Origin: Actinacidiphila alni | Lineage (GTDB): Bacteria > Actinomycetota > Actinomycetes > Streptomycetales > Streptomycetaceae | Length of the DNA stretch: 64,000 nucleotides | Assembly: GCF_900112845.1 (NCBI RefSeq) | Contig: NZ_FONG01000006.1 | Coordinates: 186,001 to 250,000 of the forward strand | Direction of reading: 5' to 3' | Shown: in pieces, positions 1 to 7,275 of the stretch | How the letters are laid out: each line of letters begins with the position of its first letter | Numbering within the stretch: the stretch's first letter is position 1 | Made by a program: the position numbers and the translations under genes | The notes under the pieces: generated by a model | Seen by the model: only the letters and a program-made list of their open reading frames with translations | What the model was told of the DNA's origin: nothing | The model's database searches: none

Positions 1-498
1 GCCCCGGAAGGCACCGGCTTCCGCTGGTCCGCGCGCCCGGTCACCGCGGCCGACCACGCCGCCGTACTGGACCTCTTCACCGAACCCGACTTCTACTTCC
101 GCACCCACCGCCCCGACACCCGCCCGCAGTGGGAGGTCCTCTCGCTGCTCGACGAGGACACCCGGCTGCTGAGCGCGGACGGCCGGCCGGTGGGCCTGTA
201 CGCCCTGGAGGTCAGCGGCGGTGAGCACGCCTGCCACTTCTTCCTGCACCTGCGGCTGACCGCCCGCCTGCGCCCGGACGCCTGGGCGTCGGCGTACCGC
301 GAGCTGATCAGGGCGCTGCGCTGGCAGCGCGAGGTGGTCCGACTGGCCGTCGTCGTCGGCGAGTTCGACGACCGAGGGCTGACCGCCGCCCGGCTGGCCG
401 GCTTCGCCGAGGAAGGCGTCCTGGCCGGGAACATCGTCCACGACGGGCACCGCCGCGGTTCCGTCTTCCTCTCCCGGATCTGGGAGCCCACGTCATGA
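1..498 (+). CDS. GNAT-like acetyltransferase, 5'-truncated
   Basis: The frame is open from the first base, so the N terminus lies outside the window; at least 165 residues are visible. The fold resembles the GNAT N-acetyltransferase superfamily: a segment of the type 'sugar/residue VGLYALEV' is followed by a helix and a strand ending in a region rich in arginine and aspartate. No clean acetyl-CoA binding loop (R/Q-x-x-G-x-G/A) is evident, so activity is uncertain. The stop codon overlaps the start of the next gene as ATGA, which places it in a coupled operon with three more GNAT-like genes, a tricorn protease and a phosphopantetheinyl transferase. Substrate is unknown. The GNAT assignment rests partly on the neighbours and is moderate. 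Confidence 0.6.
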   Translation, partial: APEGTGFRWSARPVTAADHAAVLDLFTEPDFYFRTHRPDTRPQWEVLSLLDEDTRLLSADGRPVGLYALEVSGGEHACHFFLHLRLTARLRPDAWASAYRELIRALRWQREVVRLAVVVGEFDDRGLTAARLAGFAEEGVLAGNIVHDGHRRGSVFLSRIWEPTS

Positions 499-995
499 TG
501 CTGCGCGGATACCGGGACTCCGACCTGCCGCTGCTCAGCGGCGACTGGCTGCCGGGCGAGCTGCTCGGTCTGCCCGTGCCGGGCCGGCCCCCGCTGGCCG
601 AACCCGCCCGGGTGCCCGCACCCCGCGATCCGGCGGAGGACGGGGCCACCGGCGAGGACGACGAACTGTGCGTCGTCCCGGGCGCCGGCTTCGTCCGGCT
701 GGCCGCCGTGGACTGGGTGCACCGCAGGGCGCGCCTGGAGATCGGGCTGCGGCCCGGCGCGGAGGGCGGCGCCGAGCCGCTGCTGAAGGCCGCGCTCGAC
801 CACGCCTTCCGGGCGCTGAATCTGCGCCGCGTCTTCGGCTGGGTGACACCGGCCGTACCACTGCCGTCCGGGCTGCCGCGCGACGCGCTGCTGCGCGACG
901 CGGGCCTGGCCCCGGAGGCCGACGTCCCGCGGGCGCTGTGGCTCGACGGCCGCCCGGTGGCCCGACAGATCTGGGGAGCGACCCGCCATGGCTGA
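495..995 (+). CDS. GNAT family N-acetyltransferase
   Basis: A 166-residue protein beginning with an ATG pair that overlaps the upstream stop codon by four bases. The N terminus (MMLRGYRDSDLPLL) is the typical first strand and helix of GNAT proteins. A 'VDWVHRRARLEIGL' segment near residues 75-90 fits the beta4 strand region, followed by a helix that recruits the LRRVFGWV strand near residue 115. The R/Q-x-x-G-x-G loop is degenerate (the region reads RPGAEGGAEPLLKAAL). It would act in the cytoplasm on a small molecule or peptide amine using acetyl-CoA or another acyl-CoA. It is the second of four paralogous-looking acetyltransferases in the operon. The specific substrate cannot be inferred. 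Confidence 0.75.
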   Translation: MMLRGYRDSDLPLLSGDWLPGELLGLPVPGRPPLAEPARVPAPRDPAEDGATGEDDELCVVPGAGFVRLAAVDWVHRRARLEIGLRPGAEGGAEPLLKAALDHAFRALNLRRVFGWVTPAVPLPSGLPRDALLRDAGLAPEADVPRALWLDGRPVARQIWGATRHG

Positions 996-1425
996 CCTGA
1001 GCCTGCTCGGCACCGCCGAGGCCGCCGCGCGGCTGAGCGCCGCGCCGCAGACCGCCCGCGGCTTCCTCGGCCTCGACCCGGTCACCCAGAACGCCGCGCT
1101 GCTCGCGCGCGAGCTGACCCGTACCGGGGCGCAGGTGCTCAGCGCCGACGGCGTGCTGCTCGGCTACGCGCCCAACTCCGTTCAGCCGCGCCAGGGTTGG
1201 GTCGCCACCACGTCCGCGGATCCGGCGCCGCTGGCCGCGCTGCTTGACTTCCTGCGCACCTATCGCCGCTGCACCTCCTACGTCGCGGAGGTCCCCGAGG
1301 GCGCGCCCGCGGTGGCCGCGCTTGAGGCGTGCGGTTTCACCGGCGCGGGCCGGCTGCCCGGTCATGTCTTCCACTCCGGCGGCTACCACGACGTGCTGGT
1401 CTACAGCGCCACCCAGGAGGGCTGA
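988..1425 (+). CDS. GNAT-like acetyltransferase (short, divergent)
   Basis: A 145-residue protein whose start overlaps the end of the preceding GNAT gene by eight bases. The central part (GWVATTSADPAPLAALLDFL, then a strand with AEVPEGAPAVAALEACGF) is the characteristic second half of a GNAT domain, in which a helix is followed by the 'A-L-E-A-C-G-F' motif and a final strand pair ending in HDVLVYS. The N-terminal half is shorter than usual, so this may be a minimal or specialised member. It lies between two other GNAT genes in the same coupled operon. The tight spacing suggests fixed stoichiometry or a common pathway. Function beyond acyl transfer is unknown. Confidence 0.65.
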   Translation: MADLSLLGTAEAAARLSAAPQTARGFLGLDPVTQNAALLARELTRTGAQVLSADGVLLGYAPNSVQPRQGWVATTSADPAPLAALLDFLRTYRRCTSYVAEVPEGAPAVAALEACGFTGAGRLPGHVFHSGGYHDVLVYSATQEG

Positions 1426-1428
1426 GCC

Positions 1429-2019
1429 ATGCCGTTCGTGACCGTCCGGCACTTCACCGAGGACGACATCCCCACCCGTACCGCCCTGTTGCGCGAGTCG
1501 CGCTTCCAGGCGAATCTCACCGACTTCGCGGTCGTCAGCGCCGACGACGCCCTGACCGCCAACCAGCGCCGCACCATCGAGCGGGAGCACGCGGTCAAGC
1601 GGATGTTCACCCTGTGCGGCAGCGGCGGCGGCACCGTCGGCTTCGCCTGGATCACCTCGATCGACTGGCCGGGCCAGACGTGCGAGCTGTCCTTCGGCGT
1701 GCTGCCCGAGTGCCGCGGCCGGTACGGCGCCGCCGCCGTCGCCGCCGCCCACGCCCACATCCGCGCGGAGTTGAACATGCGGGTGGTCGTCAACCAGGTC
1801 CTGGAGCACAACACGATGCTCGTTCCGGCCGAACTCCTCAGTGAGCAGCGGCGGGTCCGCTGCGCGTACGACTCCTACACCGTCGGCGAGTGGCGCACCG
1901 CGTGCTACTGGACCGAGAGCGAGCAGGACGTCGCCCGGCAGCGCGAGCAGGCCGCGCAGCGGCGCCGCGCGATCGCCGACCGTATCCGCACCGCGTCCGC
2001 GTCACCCCTGCCGTCATGA
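1429..2019 (+). CDS. GNAT family N-acetyltransferase
   Basis: A 196-residue protein starting three bases after the previous stop, with a GAGG-like ribosome-binding sequence just inside the preceding gene. The N terminus (VTVRHFTEDDIPTRTALLRESRFQ) and the central CELSFGVLPECRGRYGAAAVAAAHAH match the GNAT beta4/alpha3 region: the segment ECRGRYGAAA corresponds to the acetyl-CoA pyrophosphate loop (R-G-x-G-x-A). It therefore looks like the best-preserved enzyme of the four. The C-terminal 40 residues are very rich in arginine, glutamine and glutamate. The last codons overlap the start of the tricorn gene as ATGA. The acceptor substrate is unknown. Confidence 0.8.
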   Translation: MPFVTVRHFTEDDIPTRTALLRESRFQANLTDFAVVSADDALTANQRRTIEREHAVKRMFTLCGSGGGTVGFAWITSIDWPGQTCELSFGVLPECRGRYGAAAVAAAHAHIRAELNMRVVVNQVLEHNTMLVPAELLSEQRRVRCAYDSYTVGEWRTACYWTESEQDVARQREQAAQRRRAIADRIRTASASPLPS

Positions 2020-5000
2020 ACGCCCGTACCGCGGAAGGCGGTTATCTGCACCACGCGACGATCGCGGGCGACACCGTGGCGTTCGTGTGCGAGGACGAGC
2101 TGTGGACGGTGCCGGCGGACGGCGGCACCGCGCGCCGGCTCACCGCGGGCAGCACCGCGTGCGCGGGGCCGCGGCTGTCGCCGGACGGCCGGCGGATCGC
2201 GTTCACCGGCACCTTCGACGGCCTCACCGAGGTGTGCCTGACGTCGGTGTCCGGCGGTCCGGTGCGGCGACTGACGTACCAGGCGGGCCGCTGCGCGGTC
2301 GCCGGCTGGCACCCACTGACCGGTGAGGTGCTGTACGCGAGCACCGCGGGCCAGCCCGAGGGCTTCGGCTTCCGGCTGTTCGCGGTGCACGCCGACGGCG
2401 GCCCGCCGCGGCTGATCGAGGCGGGCCCTGCCGCGGCCGTCTCGTACGGCCCCGGCGGGGGCTGCGTGATCGGCCGCAGCATCGCCGACCCGGCACGGCG
2501 CAAGCGCTACCGGGGCGGCGCGGCGGGCGAGTTGTGGGTGGACGCGGACGGCACGGGCGACTACCGGCGGCTCGACCTGCCCGCGGGCAACCAGGCCGAC
2601 CCCTGCTGGGTGGGCGACCGGATCTACTTCATCAGCGACCACGAGGGCATCGGCAACGTCTACTCCTGCCACCCGGACGGCACGGGTCTGACCCGGCACA
2701 CCGACCACGACGAGTTCTACGCCCGCGGCCTGTCCACCGACGGCCGCCGGCTGGTCTACCACAGCGGCGCGGTGCTGCACGTGCTGGACCCGGCGCGCGG
2801 CGGCAGCAGGCCGCTGCCGACCGACCTGGCGCCCGCGGGCGTCCAGCACCAGCGCCGTATCGTCTCGGCGACCGGCTTCCTGGACGGCGCGCACCTCAAC
2901 CCCGACGGGACGGGCCTGGCGATCACCGCGCGCGGCAAGGCGTTCACGCTGGCCCCCTGGTCGGGTCCTGTGCGCCGGCACGGCCGCGCCGACGGCGTCC
3001 GCTACCGGCTGCTGAACTGGCTCGCGGACGGCGAACGGCTGGTCGCGGTGGCAGGCGACGACGGACCTGGCGAACGGCTCGCGCTGCTGCCCGCCGAGGG
3101 CGGCGCCGAGCTGCTCGGGGTGTCGCTGACCGACCTCGGCTACGTCACGGCGCTGGCCGCCTCGCCCGCCACCGGGCAGGTCGCCTTCGCCACCAACCGG
3201 CAGGAGCTGTGGAGCGTCGACACCGACCGGCCGCGCCTGGAGCCGCGGCTGCTCGACACCAGCGCGCACGAGCGGATCGAGGACCTGGCCTGGTCGCCGG
3301 ACGGCCGCTGGCTCGCCTACACCTATCCCGACACGCCCCGAAGCACCGCGATCAAGGTCGCCGAGGTCGACACGGGGCAGACCTTCCGGGTCACCCGCCC
3401 GGTGCTGCGCGACGCGCTGCCCTGCTTCGACCCGCTGGGCCGCTATCTGTACTTCGTCGGGCAGCGCGATCTGACGCCCGAGCACGACCAGGTGCAGTTC
3501 GAGATCGGCTTCCCCTTCGGCGCCCGGCCGTACGCGGTGCCGCTGACCGCCGGCCAGCAGCCGCCGTTCGTGACGCCGGGGCCGTCGGACGACGCGGGCG
3601 GCTTCGACGGACTGGGCGGGCTGGGCGAGCTCGACGTGCTGGACCGGCGCGGCGGACTTGACCCCCTCGACGGGCTGGACGGCCTCCTGCTGGACGGGCC
3701 CGGCGCCCCGGATGCCGCCGACGGCCCGGACGGGGAAGCGTACGGCGACGGAGCCGGGTACGAGGACGGCGATCAGGAACACGGCCGGGTGGCGATCGAC
3801 TTCGAGGGCATCGAGCGGCGGCTCGTCCCGCTGCCCGTGCCCGAGGGCCGGTACGCGACGGTGCTCGGCCTGCCCGACTGCGTGCTGCTGCTGTCGGTGC
3901 CGCTCAGCGCGCCGGAACCCGACGACCCGCCGCAGCAGCAACAGGAGGGCAGCGTCACGCTGGTGGACCTCGCGACAGGCGACGTCACCGAGGAGTACCT
4001 CGGCCCGGTCGACGAGATCAGCACCGACCGGGCGGGCACCTCACTGCTCTACCGGCACAATCACCGGCTGCGCGTCGTCCCGGCGGGCGCCCCCAAGGAG
4101 GCCGTCGAGGACTTCGACACGCCCATCGCGCCGCCCGGCCGGCCCACCGGCTGGATCGACCTGGACCGGGTGAAGATCCCGTTCGTGCCGGCCGCCGAAT
4201 GGCGGCAGATGTTCCGCGAGGCGTGGCGCCTGCAACGCGAGAGCTTCTGGAACGCCGACATGTCGGGGATCGACTGGGACGCGGTGCACAGCTGCTATCT
4301 CCCGCTGCTCGACCGGGTCGCCACCCGCGCCGAACTCTCCGACCTGGTCTGGGAGTTGCACGGCGAACTGGCCACCTCGCACGCGTACGAGCGGGGCGGC
4401 GACTACGGCGAGCGCGGCGGCGAGGCGCAGGGTTTCCTCGGCGTCGACTGGGTGCCGGCGCCCGAGGCCGACGGCCGCTGGCGGATCGCGCAGGTGCTGC
4501 GCGGCGACCCGTGGAATCCGGACGCCACCTCGCCCTGCGACCGGCCCGGTGTCGACATCCGCGCGGGCGACGAGATCGCCGCGGTCGACGGCAGGCCGGT
4601 CGGCCCCGGCGGCCCCGCCGAACTGCTCACCGGACTCGCCGGACGCGAGGTCGAACTGACGGTGCTGCGCTACGGCGCCCGGCCGCGCCGGGTCGTGGTC
4701 AGGGCCGCGCGCAGCGAGGCCCGCGCCCGCTACCTGGACTGGGTCGCCCGCAACAGCGCCTACGTGGACGAGGTGTCGCACGGCCGGCTCGCGTATCTGC
4801 ACGTGCCGGACATGTTCCGTACCGGATACGCCGATTTCGTCCGGCAGTTCCTCGGCGGCCTGGACCGCGAGGGCCTGGTGGTCGACGTGCGGTACAACGG
4901 CGGCGGGCATGTCTCCCCGCTGCTGCTGGACCGGCTGGCCCGCAGCAGGACCGGCGCCGAGCACGGCCGGTGGAGCGGCGCGGTGCCGTATCCGCTGGAG

Positions 5001-5528
5001 TCGCCGCGCGGACCGATGGCGGCGCTGATCAACGAACAGACCGGTTCGGACGGCGAGATCTTCGGCCACATGTTCCGCGAGCGCGGGCTCGGCACCCTCG
5101 TCGGCACCCGCACCTGGGGCGGCACCATCGCCACCTGGCCGCGGCACGGCCTGGTCGACGGCACCGTCACCACGCAGCCGGAATTCTGCTACTACTTCCG
5201 CGGTGTCGGCGCGGGCCTGGAGAACCGCGGCGTGGAGCCGGACATCACGGTCTCCGTCGTCCCGGCCGGCCCCCGCCCGGGCCTGGACGCCCAACTCGCC
5301 ACCGCCGTCAGCCACTTGCTGACCGTCGTCGCGGGCGCCTCCCCCTCACCTGGTTTCGGCGAACCGGAGACGGCGGCCTCCGGCCCGGTGGGTGTCGGCG
5401 CCGGCTCCCCGGCGGCCCCGCGTACGGCACCGGCCCGCCCCGCCCGCACCCGCACCACGGGAAGCACCGGCACCCGCAAAGCCGCGGACACGGGCGGCGG
5501 CCCGGACACGGGAGGGACCAGCGGATGA
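2016..5528 (+). CDS. Tricorn protease homologue (S41 family)
   Basis: A 1170-residue protein; the ATG was chosen because it overlaps the upstream stop as ATGA and begins the first beta-propeller strand directly. The N-terminal half holds WD40/TolB-like propeller repeats (repeated LSPDGRRIAF, WSPDGRWLAY motifs). A PDZ domain lies near residues 805-885 and the C-terminal part is the S41 peptidase core. Catalytic residues fall at the spacing of Thermoplasma tricorn: Ser788-His789 in TSHAYE, nucleophile Ser1011 in TGSDGEIF, Glu1069 in GLENRGVEPD. Tricorn processes peptides from upstream proteases and forms a large toroid. An Asp/Gly/Leu-rich insertion (about residues 525-590) interrupts the propeller region. 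The C-terminal 75 residues are Pro/Thr/Gly/Arg-rich and likely disordered. Confidence 0.93.
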   Translation: MNARTAEGGYLHHATIAGDTVAFVCEDELWTVPADGGTARRLTAGSTACAGPRLSPDGRRIAFTGTFDGLTEVCLTSVSGGPVRRLTYQAGRCAVAGWHPLTGEVLYASTAGQPEGFGFRLFAVHADGGPPRLIEAGPAAAVSYGPGGGCVIGRSIADPARRKRYRGGAAGELWVDADGTGDYRRLDLPAGNQADPCWVGDRIYFISDHEGIGNVYSCHPDGTGLTRHTDHDEFYARGLSTDGRRLVYHSGAVLHVLDPARGGSRPLPTDLAPAGVQHQRRIVSATGFLDGAHLNPDGTGLAITARGKAFTLAPWSGPVRRHGRADGVRYRLLNWLADGERLVAVAGDDGPGERLALLPAEGGAELLGVSLTDLGYVTALAASPATGQVAFATNRQELWSVDTDRPRLEPRLLDTSAHERIEDLAWSPDGRWLAYTYPDTPRSTAIKVAEVDTGQTFRVTRPVLRDALPCFDPLGRYLYFVGQRDLTPEHDQVQFEIGFPFGARPYAVPLTAGQQPPFVTPGPSDDAGGFDGLGGLGELDVLDRRGGLDPLDGLDGLLLDGPGAPDAADGPDGEAYGDGAGYEDGDQEHGRVAIDFEGIERRLVPLPVPEGRYATVLGLPDCVLLLSVPLSAPEPDDPPQQQQEGSVTLVDLATGDVTEEYLGPVDEISTDRAGTSLLYRHNHRLRVVPAGAPKEAVEDFDTPIAPPGRPTGWIDLDRVKIPFVPAAEWRQMFREAWRLQRESFWNADMSGIDWDAVHSCYLPLLDRVATRAELSDLVWELHGELATSHAYERGGDYGERGGEAQGFLGVDWVPAPEADGRWRIAQVLRGDPWNPDATSPCDRPGVDIRAGDEIAAVDGRPVGPGGPAELLTGLAGREVELTVLRYGARPRRVVVRAARSEARARYLDWVARNSAYVDEVSHGRLAYLHVPDMFRTGYADFVRQFLGGLDREGLVVDVRYNGGGHVSPLLLDRLARSRTGAEHGRWSGAVPYPLESPRGPMAALINEQTGSDGEIFGHMFRERGLGTLVGTRTWGGTIATWPRHGLVDGTVTTQPEFCYYFRGVGAGLENRGVEPDITVSVVPAGPRPGLDAQLATAVSHLLTVVAGASPSPGFGEPETAASGPVGVGAGSPAAPRTAPARPARTRTTGSTGTRKAADTGGGPDTGGTSG

Positions 5529-6370
5529 CCGGGACACGGCCGGCCGCGGCAACGCGACCGCCGACCGGCACGGCGGACCGTACGATGCCGGATCCGGTCA
5601 GCAGGACCGGCCACGCGGTGCCGGATCCCGATGGCACGACGGGCCGTACGGCCACCGGCGTGGCGGTGTTCGCGCCGCCCGCGCGCGGCGTCTGCGATGT
5701 GTGGCTGGTGCCGGTGCGGCGGCGGGCGGAGTGGGTGGGGCTGCTCGGGTCCGAGGAGCGCGCGCGGTGGCGGACGATCGGCGCGGGGCCGGCCGCGGAC
5801 ACGCTGCTGACCTCGCGGGCCGCCCAACGGCTGGTCGTGGCACGCTACTTGGGCGTGTCCCCGGAGGAGGTGACGGTCGAGCGGAGTTGCGCGCTGTGCG
5901 GCGCGCCCCGGCACGGACGGCCGCGGGTGCCGGGCGCCGCCGTCGACTTCTCGGTGTCGCACACCGACCAGTGGCTGCTGATCGCGGTCGTCGGCGGCGC
6001 GGACGGAAGCCTGGTCGGCGCCGACCTCGACCGCCTGGACCCGGGCCGTGACGCGGACGGCCTCGCGGCACTCACCCTGACCCCGGCCGAGCACGCCGCG
6101 TACGTCCAACTCCCGGATCCGGAACGGCCGGTGGCGTTCCTGGACGCCTGGGTGCGCAAGGAGGCGGCGATGAAGCTGACGGGCCACGGCCTGTCCGCTC
6201 CCCCGGCCGCCATCGACGTCCGCACCCCGCTGGCCACCGCACCGGGTGTCACGACCTGGCCGCGGACGGCGCTGCACCTGACCGCGCTCGCGGCGCCACC
6301 CGGCCACCGCGCGGCCCTGGCGACGACCGCGCCCCTGACCCGGGTCGAACGGCACACGCTGCCGGAGTGA
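5525..6370 (+). CDS. Sfp-type 4'-phosphopantetheinyl transferase
   Basis: A 281-residue protein whose ATG overlaps the tricorn stop codon. It transfers the phosphopantetheine arm of CoA to a serine of acyl or peptidyl carrier proteins. Three family motifs are visible: FSVSHTDQWLLIAV (about residue 141), VGADLDRL (about 163; the usual G-x-D-x-E has Asp in place of Glu) and WVRKEAAMKLTGHGL (about 208, W-x-x-K-E-A). About 40 low-complexity residues precede the fold, so a later start such as the Met in TADRTMPDP is possible. A Sfp-type enzyme at the end of this operon suggests that a carrier-protein pathway is encoded nearby or that the operon belongs to a natural-product cluster, but no carrier protein is visible here. 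Confidence 0.92.
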   Translation: MTGTRPAAATRPPTGTADRTMPDPVSRTGHAVPDPDGTTGRTATGVAVFAPPARGVCDVWLVPVRRRAEWVGLLGSEERARWRTIGAGPAADTLLTSRAAQRLVVARYLGVSPEEVTVERSCALCGAPRHGRPRVPGAAVDFSVSHTDQWLLIAVVGGADGSLVGADLDRLDPGRDADGLAALTLTPAEHAAYVQLPDPERPVAFLDAWVRKEAAMKLTGHGLSAPPAAIDVRTPLATAPGVTTWPRTALHLTALAAPPGHRAALATTAPLTRVERHTLPE

Positions 6371-6406
6371 GCGGTCAACCCCGGCGACCCGAAAATTGAC
6401 GTGCCG

Positions 6407-6934
6407 TCAGACCTCGGAGCCGCGGCCTGAACCGGGCTGGTCGAGCCAGGACTTGAGCTGGTCGGCGAGCCGCCGGTGCGCGCGCCTGACGCGCGACTCC
6501 ACGATGCCCGGCGGCACTTCGGTGATCCGGGCGACCTCGTCGACCGACAGATTCTCGACCTCGACGAGGTAGAGCGTGACGCGGACGATCGGCGCGAGGG
6601 CGTCCTTCGCGTCGCGGATCACCTCGTCGGGACTGGTGGGAGCCGACGGCACGGACCGCGGCGCGCCGCCGCGCAGCTCCTGCGAGTCGAACCAGGCGCC
6701 GACCAGATGACCGTAGAGCCAGGGAACGACACCGCCGGCCGGCCGCGCCCAGTGGAAATCGCGCACCGCCCGCTCGAAGGTCCGCCCCACCAGCTCCTCG
6801 GCTGCGGCCTGACCGGAGGTCATCCACCGGGCGCCTGCGTAGACGCGGTCGAGATGGACGAGCACGTCGCGCTCGAAACGCCGGTCCTCCGACGGAGCGT
6901 CGCCGTAGGACGGCCGGACCACCATGGTGCTCAT
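6407..6934 (-). CDS. RNA polymerase sigma factor, ECF-like
   Basis: A 175-residue protein. The start MSTMVVRP was chosen because GGAGAG lies eight bases upstream; an ATG 30 bases further upstream is possible but lacks a ribosome-binding site. An ECF sigma region 2 is visible from about residue 18 (FERDVLVHLDRVYAGARWMT, then AEELVGRTFERAV). Region 4 with its helix-turn-helix is near residues 130-160 (LSVDEVARITEVPPGIVESR). It would direct RNA polymerase to a small set of promoters. No anti-sigma gene flanks it, which is unusual but not rare. A perfect 15-base inverted repeat lies about 30 bases upstream of the start and could be an operator. It is convergent with the phosphopantetheinyl transferase gene. 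Confidence 0.8.
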   Translation of the reverse strand: MSTMVVRPSYGDAPSEDRRFERDVLVHLDRVYAGARWMTSGQAAAEELVGRTFERAVRDFHWARPAGGVVPWLYGHLVGAWFDSQELRGGAPRSVPSAPTSPDEVIRDAKDALAPIVRVTLYLVEVENLSVDEVARITEVPPGIVESRVRRAHRRLADQLKSWLDQPGSGRGSEV

Positions 6935-6965
6935 ATCGCTCTCCTCGCCGACGACGTCCCGCATC

Positions 6966-6980
6966 GATCGATGATCGATC
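6966..6980. promoter_or_regulatory. 15-bp perfect inverted repeat upstream of sigma gene
   Basis: GATCGAT-G-ATCGATC is a perfect dyad with a single central base, located 32 bases upstream of the sigma factor start codon. It is in the right place for an operator or for part of an autoregulated promoter. The binding protein is unknown; this is inference from symmetry and position only. Confidence 0.4.
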
Positions 6981-7117
6981 AGACCACTTACGGGAACCGC
7001 CTGTCCAACACCGAGTCCGAATGATGGCGATAGGCAGGGGCTATGGAGGCTGACCACAGGGCGCGGGACCCGGAACCGGGCGGCGGACCGCCGCCGCCAC
7101 CCATCGATCCCCCTCTG

Positions 7118-7129
7118 GACAACGTTGTC
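7118..7129. promoter_or_regulatory. 12-bp palindrome upstream of wall-polymer operon
   Basis: GACAACGTTGTC is a perfect 12-base palindrome in an AT-richer part of the spacer, about 30-45 bases upstream of the candidate -35 element of the rightward operon. Palindromes with a central ACGT are common operator cores (for example LacI- and bZIP-like sites); here the regulator is unknown. Confidence 0.35.
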
Positions 7130-7275
7130 ATTTCCGGCAATTTAAAGCTTTACGACTCCTTGGTGAACCCATTGGTTCGTGCGCTACCATCCCCCCACCT
7201 CCAGCGCGGAACCCGCACTTCCGCGCTGTGACGCAGCCCCCACGCAACGCGACCGCCAGCAGCGGAAGGACGAGG

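Larger units (their letters stand above)
6935..7275. other. 341-bp intergenic region between divergent genes
   Basis: This spacer separates the sigma factor gene (leftwards) from the CDP-alditol phosphotransferase gene (rightwards). It is less GC-rich than its surroundings around 7120-7180 and carries two perfect inverted repeats (6966-6980 and 7118-7129). A candidate rightward promoter has TTGGTG at 7160-7165 and TACCAT at 7185-7190. No convincing gene is present. Confidence 0.6.

Noticed and set aside
1905..3941. Long open frame antisense to the tricorn protease gene
   Set aside because: High-GC genes produce long open antisense frames; the sequence is low-complexity in composition, has no recognisable domain, and the sense strand has complete tricorn motifs.
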